Assembly (NCBI GenBank): GCA_023313575.1
Contig: JAJTTP010000002.1
Span: 3,472,001-3,536,000, forward strand
Source of the DNA: Eutypella sp. D-1
Taxonomy: Eukaryota > Ascomycota > Sordariomycetes > Xylariales > Diatrypaceae
Length of the DNA stretch: 64,000 nucleotides
Reading direction: 5' to 3'
In this document: positions 10,423-20,608 of the stretch, piece after piece
Numbering within the stretch: position 1 is the stretch's first letter
How the letters are laid out: every line of letters starts with the position of its first letter
Notes under the pieces: generated by a model
Databases searched by the model: none
Seen by the model: the letters and a program-made list of their open reading frames with translations, nothing else
Told to the model about the DNA's origin: nothing
Made by a program: the position numbers and the translations under genes

Positions 10423-12191
10423 ATGAGGACGGATACGGAGACGTCTAGTCCGGAACCTAGTACGGCTCCCCGCCAGGCGACATTATACAGGCAAGTACAG
10501 GAACTCATCGCCGGGAACTGGCACCTGGGCCTGACCTGCTTCGGGGGGGCGCCCACTCATTTCAAGATCGTAGGTTGGCCGCTCTACCGGCCGGGGGGAT
10601 TGTCACCTCGTGGTTCGCGGGCTAATGCCGCATGACTAGTTCCACGACAAGTTCGTGCACGAGCTGCGATGGATAGATGAACAAACTGTAAGTAGCCAGT
10701 TCTATCTGTGTGACGCACAGGGGGGGGGGGGTCTCTTAAGCTGATTCGCGTGTTGTGCCGCATCTCGTAGTACAAGGAAATTTTCAGCGTCTCCCAGGCC
10801 ATCAGCGGTCCTGCGAGCACGAAAATTCTATACGGCATCAACTTACTCCGGTTCGGGACCTGGGGGGCCATCATTGCTTTTCTATTCTGGAGGTCTGTAC
10901 ACTCTCAATTAAACAACCCAAAGCAGCCATGCCAATCATCATATGTTCTACCAAGCACCCACACAGCTCAGAAGCTCACTCACATGTACCATCGCGCAGT
11001 CTCCCCGGCGCAGTAGGCATGTTCGGACTAGCAGTCGGGATCTCCAGGGTCGGCGCCGGCCTCCCGGCCCCCGTGTACGCCCTGCTGTCCGGGCTCAACG
11101 CCGCGACGGTCGGTGTCATGATCCTGGCATCGACGCAGCTCGCCGAGAAGGCCGTGTCGGACGCCCTCACGCGCGCCCTACTGTTCCTGAGCGCTGCCGC
11201 CGGCCTGCTCTACAGCGCGCTGTGGTACTTCCCCGTGCTTATCGTCGCGGCTGGGCTCGTCACCGGCGTGTATGATTCGGGCTGGTTTCAGCGACTGGTG
11301 GAGGCTGTAGGTGCGATATTCACGAGGTTTAAAGGTTCGCGGGCACGGGGTGACGTTGAGGCACAGCATTATGGGAAAACGGAGCAGGCTGCTGAAGGAA
11401 ATAGCCGAGTCATAGTAGCAGACTGCGATGAGGAGGACGGCCCAGCAACCATTACAATGCGCTCACATATTGCAGCCGCCATGCCAACGCAAAGAGGCGC
11501 AATGAGCATGGCCATGTCTTAGAAGGTCGGGGTCTCGATCATTGTGCTGTTCCTCATATCCTTCATCGTCATCATCATCCTGCGAGCCGCAGTGCCGGCG
11601 CTGAGAAACTCTCTCCTATATCGTCTATTCGCGAACTTATATCTGGCCGGGACCGTCATCTACGGCGGGGGACCCGTCTTCGTCCCGCTCCTACGAGAAT
11701 ACACGGTGGCCGAAGGTTGGGTGACGCCCCGCGACTTCCTGATCGCCCTCGCCGTCATACAGTCCTTTCCCGGCCCCAACTTCAACTTCGCCGTTTATCT
11801 AGGAGCCCTTGCGGCCGTCGGGAGCGGCCAAACCGCCGCCACGGGCGCGGTGCTCGGGTTTCTGGGTGTCTTCGCGCCCGGCTTGCTGCTCTACCACGGG
11901 GCCTTATGCGTTTGGAACGCGGTGCGCGAGGCGAGGGTGGTCCGTTCCGTTCTGCGCGGCTTCAACGCCGCGGCCGTCGGACTGATCTATATTGCCATAT
12001 ACAGACTGTGGCAGGTCGGCTACGTTGGCGTGGGTTTCGAGCACGGGAGGAGCTTGGCAGACCATCCATGGTGGGTTGTGGTGGCGGCCACGAGCTATTT
12101 CAGCAGCCGCCGGTTCGGCTTGAGCCTGCCCGTCGTCATTGTCCTAGGAGGTGTGATGGGGCTGATACGGCACGGTGTAATTATCTCCTAG
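10423..12191 (+). CDS. CHR-family (chromate-type) ion transporter, five exons
   Basis: This is a membrane protein of the CHR superfamily; in bacteria and fungi members move chromate or related anions. I read exons 10423-10569, 10640-10687, 10771-10892, 11000 to about 11408, and 11523-12191. Junctions restore motifs in frame: FGGAPTHFKI + FHDKFVHELRWIDEQT + YKEIFSVSQAISGPASTK, then LLRFG, SLPGAVGMFGLAVG and a series of hydrophobic helices. The second half (YGGGPVFVPLLREYTV, then FLIALAVIQSFPGPNFNF) repeats the first, so this is the two-domain long form. The two halves are in the same frame but separated by TAG at 11520-11522. That triplet looks like an intron acceptor (TCTTAG) preceding KVGVSIIVLF, and an intron of 114 or 108 bases starting at 11409 or 11415 would be frame-neutral. 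If it is not spliced, the protein is truncated to one domain. Confidence 0.82.
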
Positions 12192-12265
12192 GAGCACACT
12201 CATCGCACATACACAGGTATATATGCTTAGGCTAATAGGGATAACACGAAAAGACACATTAGATT

Positions 12266-13290
12266 CTATGCGCGCTGCTTCGCGATGAATTCAGCGACGA
12301 CGTTCCACAACCAGGGGTTGTTGCGGCGGGTCGTCCTGTTGGTCTGGATGCTGAAGTTAGCGACGGCGGGGAAGTGGTACCAGGGCCTAGCGGCGTTCTG
12401 GGCAGCGACGTCGCGGGTGTAGTTGACGATGCCGAAGCGCGCGGAAGCCGGGCGGAGCTCCGAGACCGCGACCCGCGATACCCGCGGTTTGGAGAGGAAG
12501 CTCATGGTCGTAAGTTCGAGCTCCATGGACGGCGCCTTGGTGGGGTTGTCAAGCCCCTCTACGAACCGCTGCAGCATCTCCTTCGACTGCCGCGCCCATG
12601 GCGGCAAGCGCACGTGCACGAATGTCACGAACGGCGCCGTCGTGTACGCTACGAAGAACAACGGCACGATCGCGCATGCCGTGGCTGGGGGTTTGGGAGG
12701 GATTGCTGTTAGCTTCGGAGTTTTCTTGTGGTGATAATTGACCGAGCAAAGCAAGAACGACGCAGGCCAGCAGGTAGAAAGGGTAAGATGATAAAGAAGA
12801 AAATACGTACTCCGCACGAAGGTGGGGGAGATACCCTCCTTCTCGTAGTAAGCGGGCGCCACCACGAAGCCGAAGAAGATAAAGATGAAGAGCGTCGTGA
12901 GCCTGAGGCATGCCAGGAAGGTGATCCTGCAGGTGCCGGCGTGATATAAGCACAACCGCTCGGGAAGCACTGGAGGCGGTTACCCCGGCGTCAGCGGACC
13001 CTGTTGCGAGACAACAGCACAAAAATTCAAAATAGGGGGGGTGGGGATGAGGGGTGGGGAGGGAGTTCCCTACTGTACTTCCGCGCCGCAGGTTCAGATC
13101 CGGGTTCCGGAGTCGCTTTTTTCCACCCTGCCTTCGTTGATGTAAGTCTTGATTGGAGGGGGAGCCGCAGCCCGAGCAGCTGCCGGCTCTGCCGCGGCGC
13201 GAGGCGGACTATGACGGCCCGGGAGATCGGGCTACCACACCGCGAAGAAGCACCCAGTTGAGACACACGGAACACGCTAAGGAGAGACAT
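12266..13290 (-). CDS. Mitochondrial two-helix membrane protein, TMEM223/Mrx15-like
   Basis: Three exons (13290-13074, 12969-12811, 12684-12266) give 264 residues. The first exon encodes a strong mitochondrial presequence (starts MSLLSVFRV, many Arg and Ser, no acidic residues for 60 positions). The second carries YHAGTCRITFLACLRLTT and the first hydrophobic helix (LFIFIFFGFVV). The third carries a second helix (AIVPLFFVAYTTAPFVTF) and a conserved hydrophilic tail. The last intron has a CTAAC branch point 18 bases before a CCCAG acceptor. The first intron uses a weak GTAGGG donor, chosen because it alone keeps frame. The layout of presequence, two helices and C-terminal domain fits TMEM223/Mrx15, inner-membrane proteins linked to mitochondrial translation. 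The family call rests on architecture and remembered motifs, so it is moderate; that it is a mitochondrial membrane protein is firmer. Confidence 0.6.
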
Positions 13291-13958
13291 GGTTGGGTCC
13301 TGGCTTATTTATTCTCGTCGCGGCTGTGTATTTTGCTGTGAATTGCGAGAAAGAGTTGAAGCTCTAGTAGTGTCTTCGCCTAGGGGAAATTGTGACGGGT
13401 AGAACTTAAAGGGTGAGGAGTCCCAGGTGGTGACAGCTGGCGCATCGGCGCTGCGCCTGTCGCGAATTGGTACGCCACAATGAAACGAATACGATACGAG
13501 ACGATCTTGGGACTGTAAAGTCATAAAATGATTCCATATTTTCTACTATCAACTTGACTTTAATGTTCAGCTCTCTGTGTTCTTGATCCAGGCCTCATTG
13601 ATGTGTTTGGCACCTCGCTAAATATCGGCCAGGGTGCACTGCTATGTATCAATGCCTGGTTTATACCCTGCGGGATGAGATGCTAAGGAGACAACCGTTT
13701 TGTATCACAGTCGAGTACATTTACACTTGGAATCTCGAAATTGACGTTTTAAGCAATTATGTTCATGGAAGTCGCGTGAAGGACAATATATCGTAGTTTG
13801 CAACGAGGATAGATTGCTCCCTTACAATCAACATGAATCCCTTCGTAGGTACAGCCTCGTGTGAATTGGGTGTTCGAGTCTCAGATCCCTAGCCATGAGC
13901 CATTTCATCCCTTTCCGCATCACAGACGGCACGCGGTCGCGGTCGGACCAGGGGCCAG
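13291..13958. other. Intergenic, no gene seen
   Basis: This is the promoter side of the mitochondrial protein gene and the 3' flank of the DsbA-like gene. A box-B-like word (GTTCGAGTC) occurs at about 13873, but no cloverleaf or box A could be found around it. Confidence 0.5.
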
Positions 13959-14621
13959 TCACGCAATGCTCTTGTCCAACCACTCCAGCCACTGCTCCTT
14001 GGTCCAGCTGGAGCTGATGTCGGGGTTGACGACGCCGTCGAAGATGACAGTGGGGCTGACGTGCACGCCGAGAAGACGCGCAATCTTGATCGTAACCTTC
14101 AGATCATTCGTAACAGCGTTACCGACATTCAAACCGCCGTCAGCGGCGGGCTTATCGGGAATAGCGAGACGCGCGTAGACATCCTCCTCATCAACACCGA
14201 CAGACTCGGCCGCGAGGCGGGCAAGGCGGCGATAAGTCTGGTTGCGGGTCTCGGCGACGACAGCGACGTCGAAGTACTCCTTCTGGTGGCGAAACAAGGC
14301 ATCGCTGAAGTCCCAGAACCGCGCGGGCGCGACCTGCAGCACGGCGAGCGCCGCCTCGTGCACCAGCGTCGACGACGGGTGCCACGGCTGCACCTGCTGT
14401 CGGAACACCACCTGCAGTCGCGACGCTAACCGCGGCGATGCCCGCACCGCTGGCCCTACTACGTGGTAGAGCGTGTTGAATTGCCGCGCGCTGAACGGAC
14501 ATACGTAGTCTAGGAATACCTCCAGCGTGTGTGCCTGCGGCGGCACCCCCGGCGCCGACTCGCCTATCGGCGGCTCGGCGAAGAGGAGCTTGTGTCCCGC
14601 GAACTTGGGCGGTAGGGCCAT
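13959..14621 (-). CDS. DsbA/2-hydroxychromene-isomerase-like thioredoxin-fold protein
   Basis: This single-exon gene encodes 220 residues with a DsbA-type fold. An initial strand (HTLEVFLDYVCPFSARQF) is followed by an inserted helical region and a late VSPTVIFDG, which carries the cis-proline loop of thioredoxin folds. The active-site position reads CPFS rather than CxxC, so a classical dithiol oxidase is unlikely; a monothiol, glutathione-linked or purely structural role is more plausible. The only other expected catalytic cysteine is absent. There is no signal peptide, which suggests the cytosol. The substrate is unknown. It belongs to the fungal proteins usually annotated as thioredoxin-like or DSBA-like. 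Confidence 0.75.
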   Translation of the reverse strand: MALPPKFAGHKLLFAEPPIGESAPGVPPQAHTLEVFLDYVCPFSARQFNTLYHVVGPAVRASPRLASRLQVVFRQQVQPWHPSSTLVHEAALAVLQVAPARFWDFSDALFRHQKEYFDVAVVAETRNQTYRRLARLAAESVGVDEEDVYARLAIPDKPAADGGLNVGNAVTNDLKVTIKIARLLGVHVSPTVIFDGVVNPDISSSWTKEQWLEWLDKSIA

Positions 14622-15151
14622 GGCGTGTGTGCGGGTTTTATTAATAGATTAGATTGGTTATATTCTTTTTGAAGGGGATGGGGATAGCTGGCTATTGCTG
14701 TTTAACACAGGCTTATGTTTTGTTTCGACGTATGGATCTAGGCCGTGCCGTGAAGAGCGAATATGAAAAAAAGAAGATGAAGAGGATAGAAATTGACTGA
14801 GTAATGGCTTAACGGAGCGAGGAGCCGCGTCATGCTATCCGTTTGTCTTAATTTACACAACAATGATGCAATCCACACTTATTGATTGGCGGGGTAGTTA
14901 GATGTACCCTTAGCATATGATAGGGGCAGACGGGTAATTCCTAGTCTGAGGTACAGTACTTTAAATACGCAATGCGCTTCCGTTTTCACGACAACATAAG
15001 TACACCACTCATAGTTAATCTACGACCAGGTAGGAGGAACATGTGCATGTGGTATAGGTTGCATCAAATCATTCATCGCGATAACGTGATAGGTGATTAG
15101 TTCTAGTTCTCCACGCATGCCTACTCAATAAAGGAACTGTTTTTTTAATAT
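14622..15151. other. Intergenic, no gene seen
   Basis: This is the promoter of the DsbA-like gene and the 3' flank of the oxygenase gene. No open frame or repeat of note was seen. Confidence 0.5.
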
Positions 15152-16393
15152 TCAGACCGTATTCTTCGCTATGATGCCCCTCGCAAACTCGCCAAACGTG
15201 ATGTGCTGGTCCAGATCGACCTCCTCGTCCAGGTTCGGCTGCGTGAAGACGGCCAGTGTATTCCGGGCGATGCCCTTGGCGTACGCGCCCCGGACGGAGT
15301 GCTCGACGGCCTTGAACCTGCCCCGCGTGATCCTCTCCAGCGCCTCGCCCGTCTGGAACGCGATGCAGTCCCGCGGGATCTTCACCTGCACCGGCGTCCC
15401 CTTCCGGTCCTTGATCCAGAGGCCGGCTTGCGGGTCCGGCGACGTCGGCAACTCCTCTAGCGTAGGCAGCGAGTCCGGAAGCTCGCCCCCGACGAATTTG
15501 GGAGCCTTGGCGTCCGTCCTGGACTCGTCGACGAACATTGCTGAGGTCAGACCCGTCAGACACCCATGGTCCTTGTGCACGGCGCACCAGTTATCCTCCT
15601 CTGCGCTGCCGGCCATCGCCTCCTCGGTCATCGGATAGTAATGCAGCAGCCTCGCCTTGGTGGTCGACGAGGTGCGGACGACGCGCTCGAGGTAGCCGGC
15701 GGGATAGCCCTCGCGGATCTCCGTCTCGGCGAAGCGGTCGCAGGCGCGGGCGACCAGCACCGCGACGTCGATGATGAGGCGGCACATGCCCTCCATCGTC
15801 GCCCGGAATCCGGGCAGCGCCGCCTCCTCCGGCCACGAGTTCGGCGCCAGGTACTCCGGGAACTCGCGCAGCGGGAACCGCGCCGTCGGCTGCGCCGCCT
15901 CCGATGCTGGGTCTACGTAGAAGGCGCAGTTCGCGTAGAATGACCCCTTGAACTCGTCTGCCCCGCCGTCTTTTAATTGCTCGCGCCCCTTGGACCAGCC
16001 TACTAGGTACTTTGCTGCCTCGTTGGTGAATTTGTCTGTGGTTATTGGTCAGCGCGCTAGGTCTCTTCCAGCCCCTTTTCGCATAAGTTACGTATGTGAG
16101 CAGGTGAGTGGATTCGCACCTAGATCTTCAGGCGACATGTTGCCCATGTAAGATGCGTAGGACAGGAGCTTATGTCTCAGTTGTACGAACTCCTGGGGCA
16201 CATCTTTGACCACGAGGATACCCAGCGACTCCGGGCCGAAAGCATCCTGCAATGTCGCAAAGGAAACATCGCCTAGCAGAAACCCCCGTCAGATGTCTGA
16301 TTATACCCGGTGGTGGTGGGGTGGTCTTTGTGATACGAACTTACCGCTTTCAAGGTCCTTCAGGGATACTACAACTGGTTGTGCCGTTGTCAT
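15152..16393 (-). CDS. 2-oxoglutarate/Fe(II)-dependent oxygenase-like protein
   Basis: Three exons (16393-16345, 16272-16120, 16035-15152) give 361 residues. The junctions restore LESGDVSFATLQDAFG and SPEDLDKFTNEAAKYLVGW. The first has a GTAAGT donor and TGCTAG acceptor, the second a GTGCG donor and CCACAG acceptor. The C-terminal half has an isopenicillin-N-synthase-type core: the iron ligands H and D in VHKDHGCLTGLTS, the distal H in FKAVEHSVRG, and an Arg followed by Thr (IARNTLAVF) where the 2-oxoglutarate-binding RxS/T is expected. All metal ligands therefore appear present. There is no signal peptide or membrane segment. The substrate cannot be told; no biosynthetic cluster partners lie next to it, so a primary-metabolic or repair role is as likely as a specialised one. 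Confidence 0.75.
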
Positions 16394-17040
16394 GCTGAAG
16401 TGAAGCTTTTTGCGCACAATGCTAAATAAAACCTGACTGAATATTCTTTGGATAACAAACTGCTATAATATAGTAGTACGATACGCATATGAAGTTGCAT
16501 ACATAGTACAGAAAGCGAATCAACAGTCGTTTATTACATAGAAAAGTCACCTTCTTATCGGAAAGCGCCGAAATGGTTTGCCGCTCCAACCCGAGCGGGT
16601 TTTCCTTCGATCTCCAACGGGGACCTCGGGAATTTCTTTCTATCTAGAATCCCATATCATCGCTTGAGGCGCCTCAGATAACCAATCCGGACTTGGGTTC
16701 CGTTTAGGGTGTCTGCAACGGCCGTTAGTGGGTTGAAGAAGAAGCCCTAGGGTAGTTCTATGGGGGGGTTGCGAAGGTGGGGTGTCATAGAAGAAGGTTT
16801 AAGGAGTTGTAGAGCTGCTGTGGGGCCGCTGATACCAGCTCGGCTAAGCTAAGCTTAGCTCCGGGGGCGTAATGCTGTTACATCATTCTTGAAAGCTCCG
16901 ACAACCGATCTAACTGACCTTCTACTCTTCTACATCATCAACAACAACACAATTGATACTGGACCTTCCGTATAACACCACAGAAAATAAATCTTTCAAA
17001 CCCTCCCCCCTCCCTATCACTCACTCACACCACAAAAACA
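16394..17040. other. Intergenic, divergent promoters
   Basis: This is the shared upstream region of the oxygenase gene (-) and the FRG1-like gene (+). A GC-balanced stretch with a nested repeat (GCTAAGCTAAGCTTAGC near 16843) precedes a CT-rich and CA-rich leader directly before the FRG1-like ATG. Confidence 0.5.
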
Positions 17041-18102
17041 ATGGTCAAACCCCTTACCTTCAAGGGCGACAAGAAGCCCAAGAAGAGAAAACGCGCCGCC
17101 CCTGACACCAACGAGCCCTCGACGACGACGACCACGACGGCGACTACTACGAGCGCAGCAACCGCCGAAGACGGCTCGGCTGCAGGAGGAGGAGGAGGAG
17201 GCCCCAGCGAAAAGCGACTTGCCGCCGCCACCGCCGCCGAGGAAGAGGACCCGGAAAACGACGACACCTGGGTATCGGCGGACGGCATCGGAGACGTCGT
17301 GGGGCCCGTGATGTTCGTGCTGCCGACCGAGCCCCCGACCTGTCTCGCCTGCGACATGAACGGCAAGGTCTTCACCGACAACGTCGTCAATATTGTCGAC
17401 GGCAACCCCGCTAGCGCCGAGCCCCACGATGTTCGCCAGGTCTGGGTCGCTAACAAGATCGCCGGCACCGAGAAGTTCAGGTTCAAGGGCCGCTATGGGA
17501 AGTGAGTTTACCTACTTATCTACTTACCTGCCTACTTACCTAGCCAATCATGCGATTGGGAGCCGTGGGGGGTAGTTATGGGGGGGAAGGGGACCCTTTT
17601 CACCGTTCTTTTTTGTTTGCGCCACTGCTAATACTGTTGCTCTCGCGTTCCTAGGTACCTCAGCTGCGACCAATACGGCATCCTAACAGCGACATCGGAG
17701 GCGGTGTCGCCGCCAGAGACGTGGACGGTGATCGCGACGGCCGACACGCCGGGGACGTTCCAGCTGCAGACGGTGCGGGAGACGTACGTGAGGGTGCAAG
17801 AGTCGACGAAGAAGCCGGGCGGCGGGGGGCAGGGGCAACCCGAGGTGCGCGGCGACGCCGCCGACGTCACCTTCGACACCACGCTGCGCATCCGCATGCA
17901 GGCGCGCTTCAAGCCGCGCATCAAGGCGTCGAAGGAGGAGCGGGCCCGCGAGAAGATCAGTCGCAAGGAGCTTGAGACTGCTGCTGGTCGTCGCCTCGAC
18001 GAGCATGAGGTCCGTGCCCTTAAGCGCGCCCGTAGGGAGGGCGATTATCATGAGCGTCTGCTGGATATAAAACAGAAGAGTAAGCATGATAAGTACGGCT
18101 AG
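17041..18102 (+). CDS. frg1: FRG1-like RNA-processing/actin-bundling protein
   Basis: Two exons (17041-17501 and 17655-18102) give 302 residues. The junction completes a Lys codon and restores RFKGRYGK-YLSCDQYGIL. The start is basic (MVKPLTFKGDKKPKKRKR), as in FRG1 proteins, followed by a disordered Thr/Ala/Gly-rich insert. The FRG1 beta-trefoil core begins around WVSADGIGDVVGPV and includes FRFKGRYGKYLSCD and WTVIATAD. A basic helical tail (RARREGDYHERLLDIKQK) ends in a lysine-rich nuclear-type signal. FRG1 proteins are nuclear or nucleolar, and have been linked to splicing and RNA biogenesis. The intron contains short TACT/CTAC reiterations. The insert is a low-complexity expansion relative to animal FRG1. 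Confidence 0.85.
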
Positions 18103-18274
18103 GCGATATTTACGGAAAGTATGTTTTTATTTTAACTTCTTTTAGACATCATAATGTGTTCTCATGATCTGATTTTAAGCTTTTTGGTTTTGTTTGTTCT
18201 TCTTTTCTCATTTTCTTGGCTCTTTTGTGTTTTCTTTTTTTTTTTTCCTTTTTTTTTGATTCTATATATACCTT

Positions 18275-19693
18275 TTATCTCCAGGCCCTGATGAATCCGT
18301 CCTCGCCAGCGGTGAACACCGTGCCCGCCTCATCGTAGAAACAGAAGCTCCGCACGATCTCCGAGCCGTGGGCTCCCGGCAGCCCCACGCTGTTCTCCCT
18401 GTCGAGCGTCCAGCCCCCTCCGCTTCCGCCTCCGCCACTGCTGTTATTCGTCAGGTGCACGAGCTCGAACATCTGGCGATCGTGCGCGCCCGCGCCCACG
18501 ACGGCGCCGGCGCCGTTGGCCTTGGGCGAGATGTCGGCCACGTACTGGCAGCCACCCCCACCCTCACCCTCACCGCCGAGCGCGGCCCTCACGTCGCCGA
18601 AGTCGACCTTCGCGGCGCCCGTCTCGTACCCCTCGGCCACGTCGTACAAAGCCAGCCTCTCGTCGTGCGAGAGCGCGTACAGCTCCGTGGCGTTCAGGAA
18701 CGCGGCCCGGTGCACCGACGCCCCCGGGTTCAACGCCTGCACCACGACTTCGTCCTCGTCTGCTACCCGCGTGTCGCATACGTTGACGAGTCCGTCTGTG
18801 GACCCTGAGAGCACGATGTTGGGGTCCGTTGGGTGGAAGTTCAGCTAGTGGTGACAGGGGGTAAGCGCATCGTCGGTCAGTTTTGTGTTGTTAAGTTGTA
18901 CAGAGGGGAGAATGGCGTAAATGGCCGAGACAGAGAAGAAGAAAATGATATAGAATCAGTGACTTACCACGGTTATGTCATCGCTGTGCACCTCGTTATA
19001 CTGATGTCTCGGTGTTGGCGTGGAGCGGACGTCCCTACGAGCTTGGTTAAAGATGGCCCCACGGCATAGGGGACGTGCTGGAAAAAAAAAGGAAAAGTAG
19101 CGGCTGCGATCCTGCTCACCATATTAATATAGATGCCTGGCTGTGCTGTAGTTCAGTACCGGCCACGACGGCGTATCCGGCGCCGGAGCAGTCTAGCGAG
19201 AGAATCGGCACGTTGTTATCTGCATTACCCGAAAACAAAAAGGGGGGTCAGTGAACTGATAGATGGATGGGTTTATATATGCCGACTACACCGTTAAAAA
19301 AAAAAAAGTCAACCTCCTTGCTTGCGCAAAGGGAATAGCGCTAAACGCACCCGTAAGCTTCGCGACCTGCGCCCGCGGCCCCTCGACCCGGAGATCCCAG
19401 AGCGCGACGCTGCCGTCCTCGCCGGCGGTACAGACAACATTATCCAGCTCGCCGCCCGTCTGCACGGCTCCTCCTCCTCCTGCGGCGAAACCCCGCGCAC
19501 AGCCCACGTTCCCGTGCGCAGTTGTCCAGGACCGGGCGGGGCCCCGGGATAGGCCGGCGCCGGCGTCGAAGGCGCAGAGCTGCTGGTCGGAGGATATCGT
19601 TACGGGCCCCGCGGCTAGCGCTACGATGTCCAGGATGTAGATTTCTTCCCGCGATGGGGGCCGGTAGGCTTCTATGGCTGTGAGGTTGTACAT
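18275..19693 (-). CDS. WD40-repeat protein, WDR89-like
   Basis: Four exons (19693-19351, 19219-19120, 19034-18968, 18844-18275) give 359 residues; every junction keeps frame. WD repeats are recognisable as AGEDGSVALWDLR, ASILIW + DVRSTPTPRHQY, HPTDPNIVLSGSTDGLVNVCDTR and AGEDGFIRAWR. The spliced segment NEVHSDDITVLNFHPTD is typical of the WDR89 group of small beta propellers. Its exact role is not known; WD40 propellers act as interaction platforms. A Gly-rich loop interrupts the fourth or fifth blade near 18420-18590. The gene ends only 172 bases from the stop of the convergent FRG1-like gene, so their 3' transcripts probably overlap. Confidence 0.82.
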
Positions 19694-20608
19694 TGTTTCT
19701 CCCTTCCTTCCCCTTCCTTCCTTGCCCCCTTTTGCTTGCTCTAAGGAATAGAAAATAGGGGTGGGGGGGGGGTTTTCTTTTTTTTCCTGCTGGGTTTTGG
19801 ATTCCTACTGCTGGATGTTGCGTCTTGGCGCGCACGAAACTTCGTTGGCCTTGTTTTGTGTATATAGGAAATTTGCGGCGGCTCTTTGAATGTTGGAATA
19901 GCTTTCTTCTGTGTGTTCCCAATATTATTGGATGTAATGATTGACACAAGACTCTTGAAGGCTACGTCTAGCACCTGATATTCAAGTTCGAAAGCATATC
20001 GAAAAAGTTCAAGAATTCGGAGGTACGTACCTAACTAGAGCTAGTTAGCTGTACATGATGAAAGTACCTCGGTGTGAGTACTGTAGGCCTAGCTACTTCC
20101 CAGGCGTATTTAGCCACTACAAGACAGTTGCTTAGTATGACAGGTCCAGGCCTATCTTCAATTGTCAGCCAATCAGATCAAGGCGCAACACTTCCTTTGT
20201 ATTCCTTGTAGTTACTTAGTTACAAGTATAAGTTGTAATCCTCCGAAGGTGCGATGATGCCAGCTTGTAGTTTAGGAAGCTGCTGACCTCACTTCTCCTG
20301 CGAAGTACCTTCCTACACATTTTACGCGAGGTGGTACCTGATTTTGGGGGTATTTTCCTGGATCTTGTCATTGACCACTTCCACCCACCCAAGGTTTTGT
20401 CCGCTTCCACAGGAATCTTCTCTTCTCTTTTGCTTTTGCTTTTTTCCCGCTTCTTTATTATAGCAACATCTTCTTCTTCTCTCTTCTTAAAAAAACCAAA
20501 GGAAAGAATTAATTAATTAATTAATAAATTCATATCTCCCTCCCTTGGAGACAATGATACCGTTACGGAACTTATGATCTTGCGCTCAGCAGATTTCCCA
20601 TTCCCATC
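19694..20608. other. Intergenic, divergent promoters
   Basis: This is the upstream region of the WDR89-like (-) and Hrd3 (+) genes. It includes the perfect palindrome AGGTACGTACCT at 20021-20032 and the near-palindrome CTAACTAGAGCTAGTTAG directly after it, plus a TTAATTAATTAATTAA tract near 20508. Confidence 0.5.

Noticed and set aside
10423..12191. CHR transporter as a pseudogene
   Set aside because: All junctions keep frame and the single stop lies in an intron-like context, so an intact spliced gene is the simpler reading.
13860..13900. Possible tRNA box B (GTTCGAGTC)
   Set aside because: No box A at a suitable distance and no acceptor stem pairing could be found.
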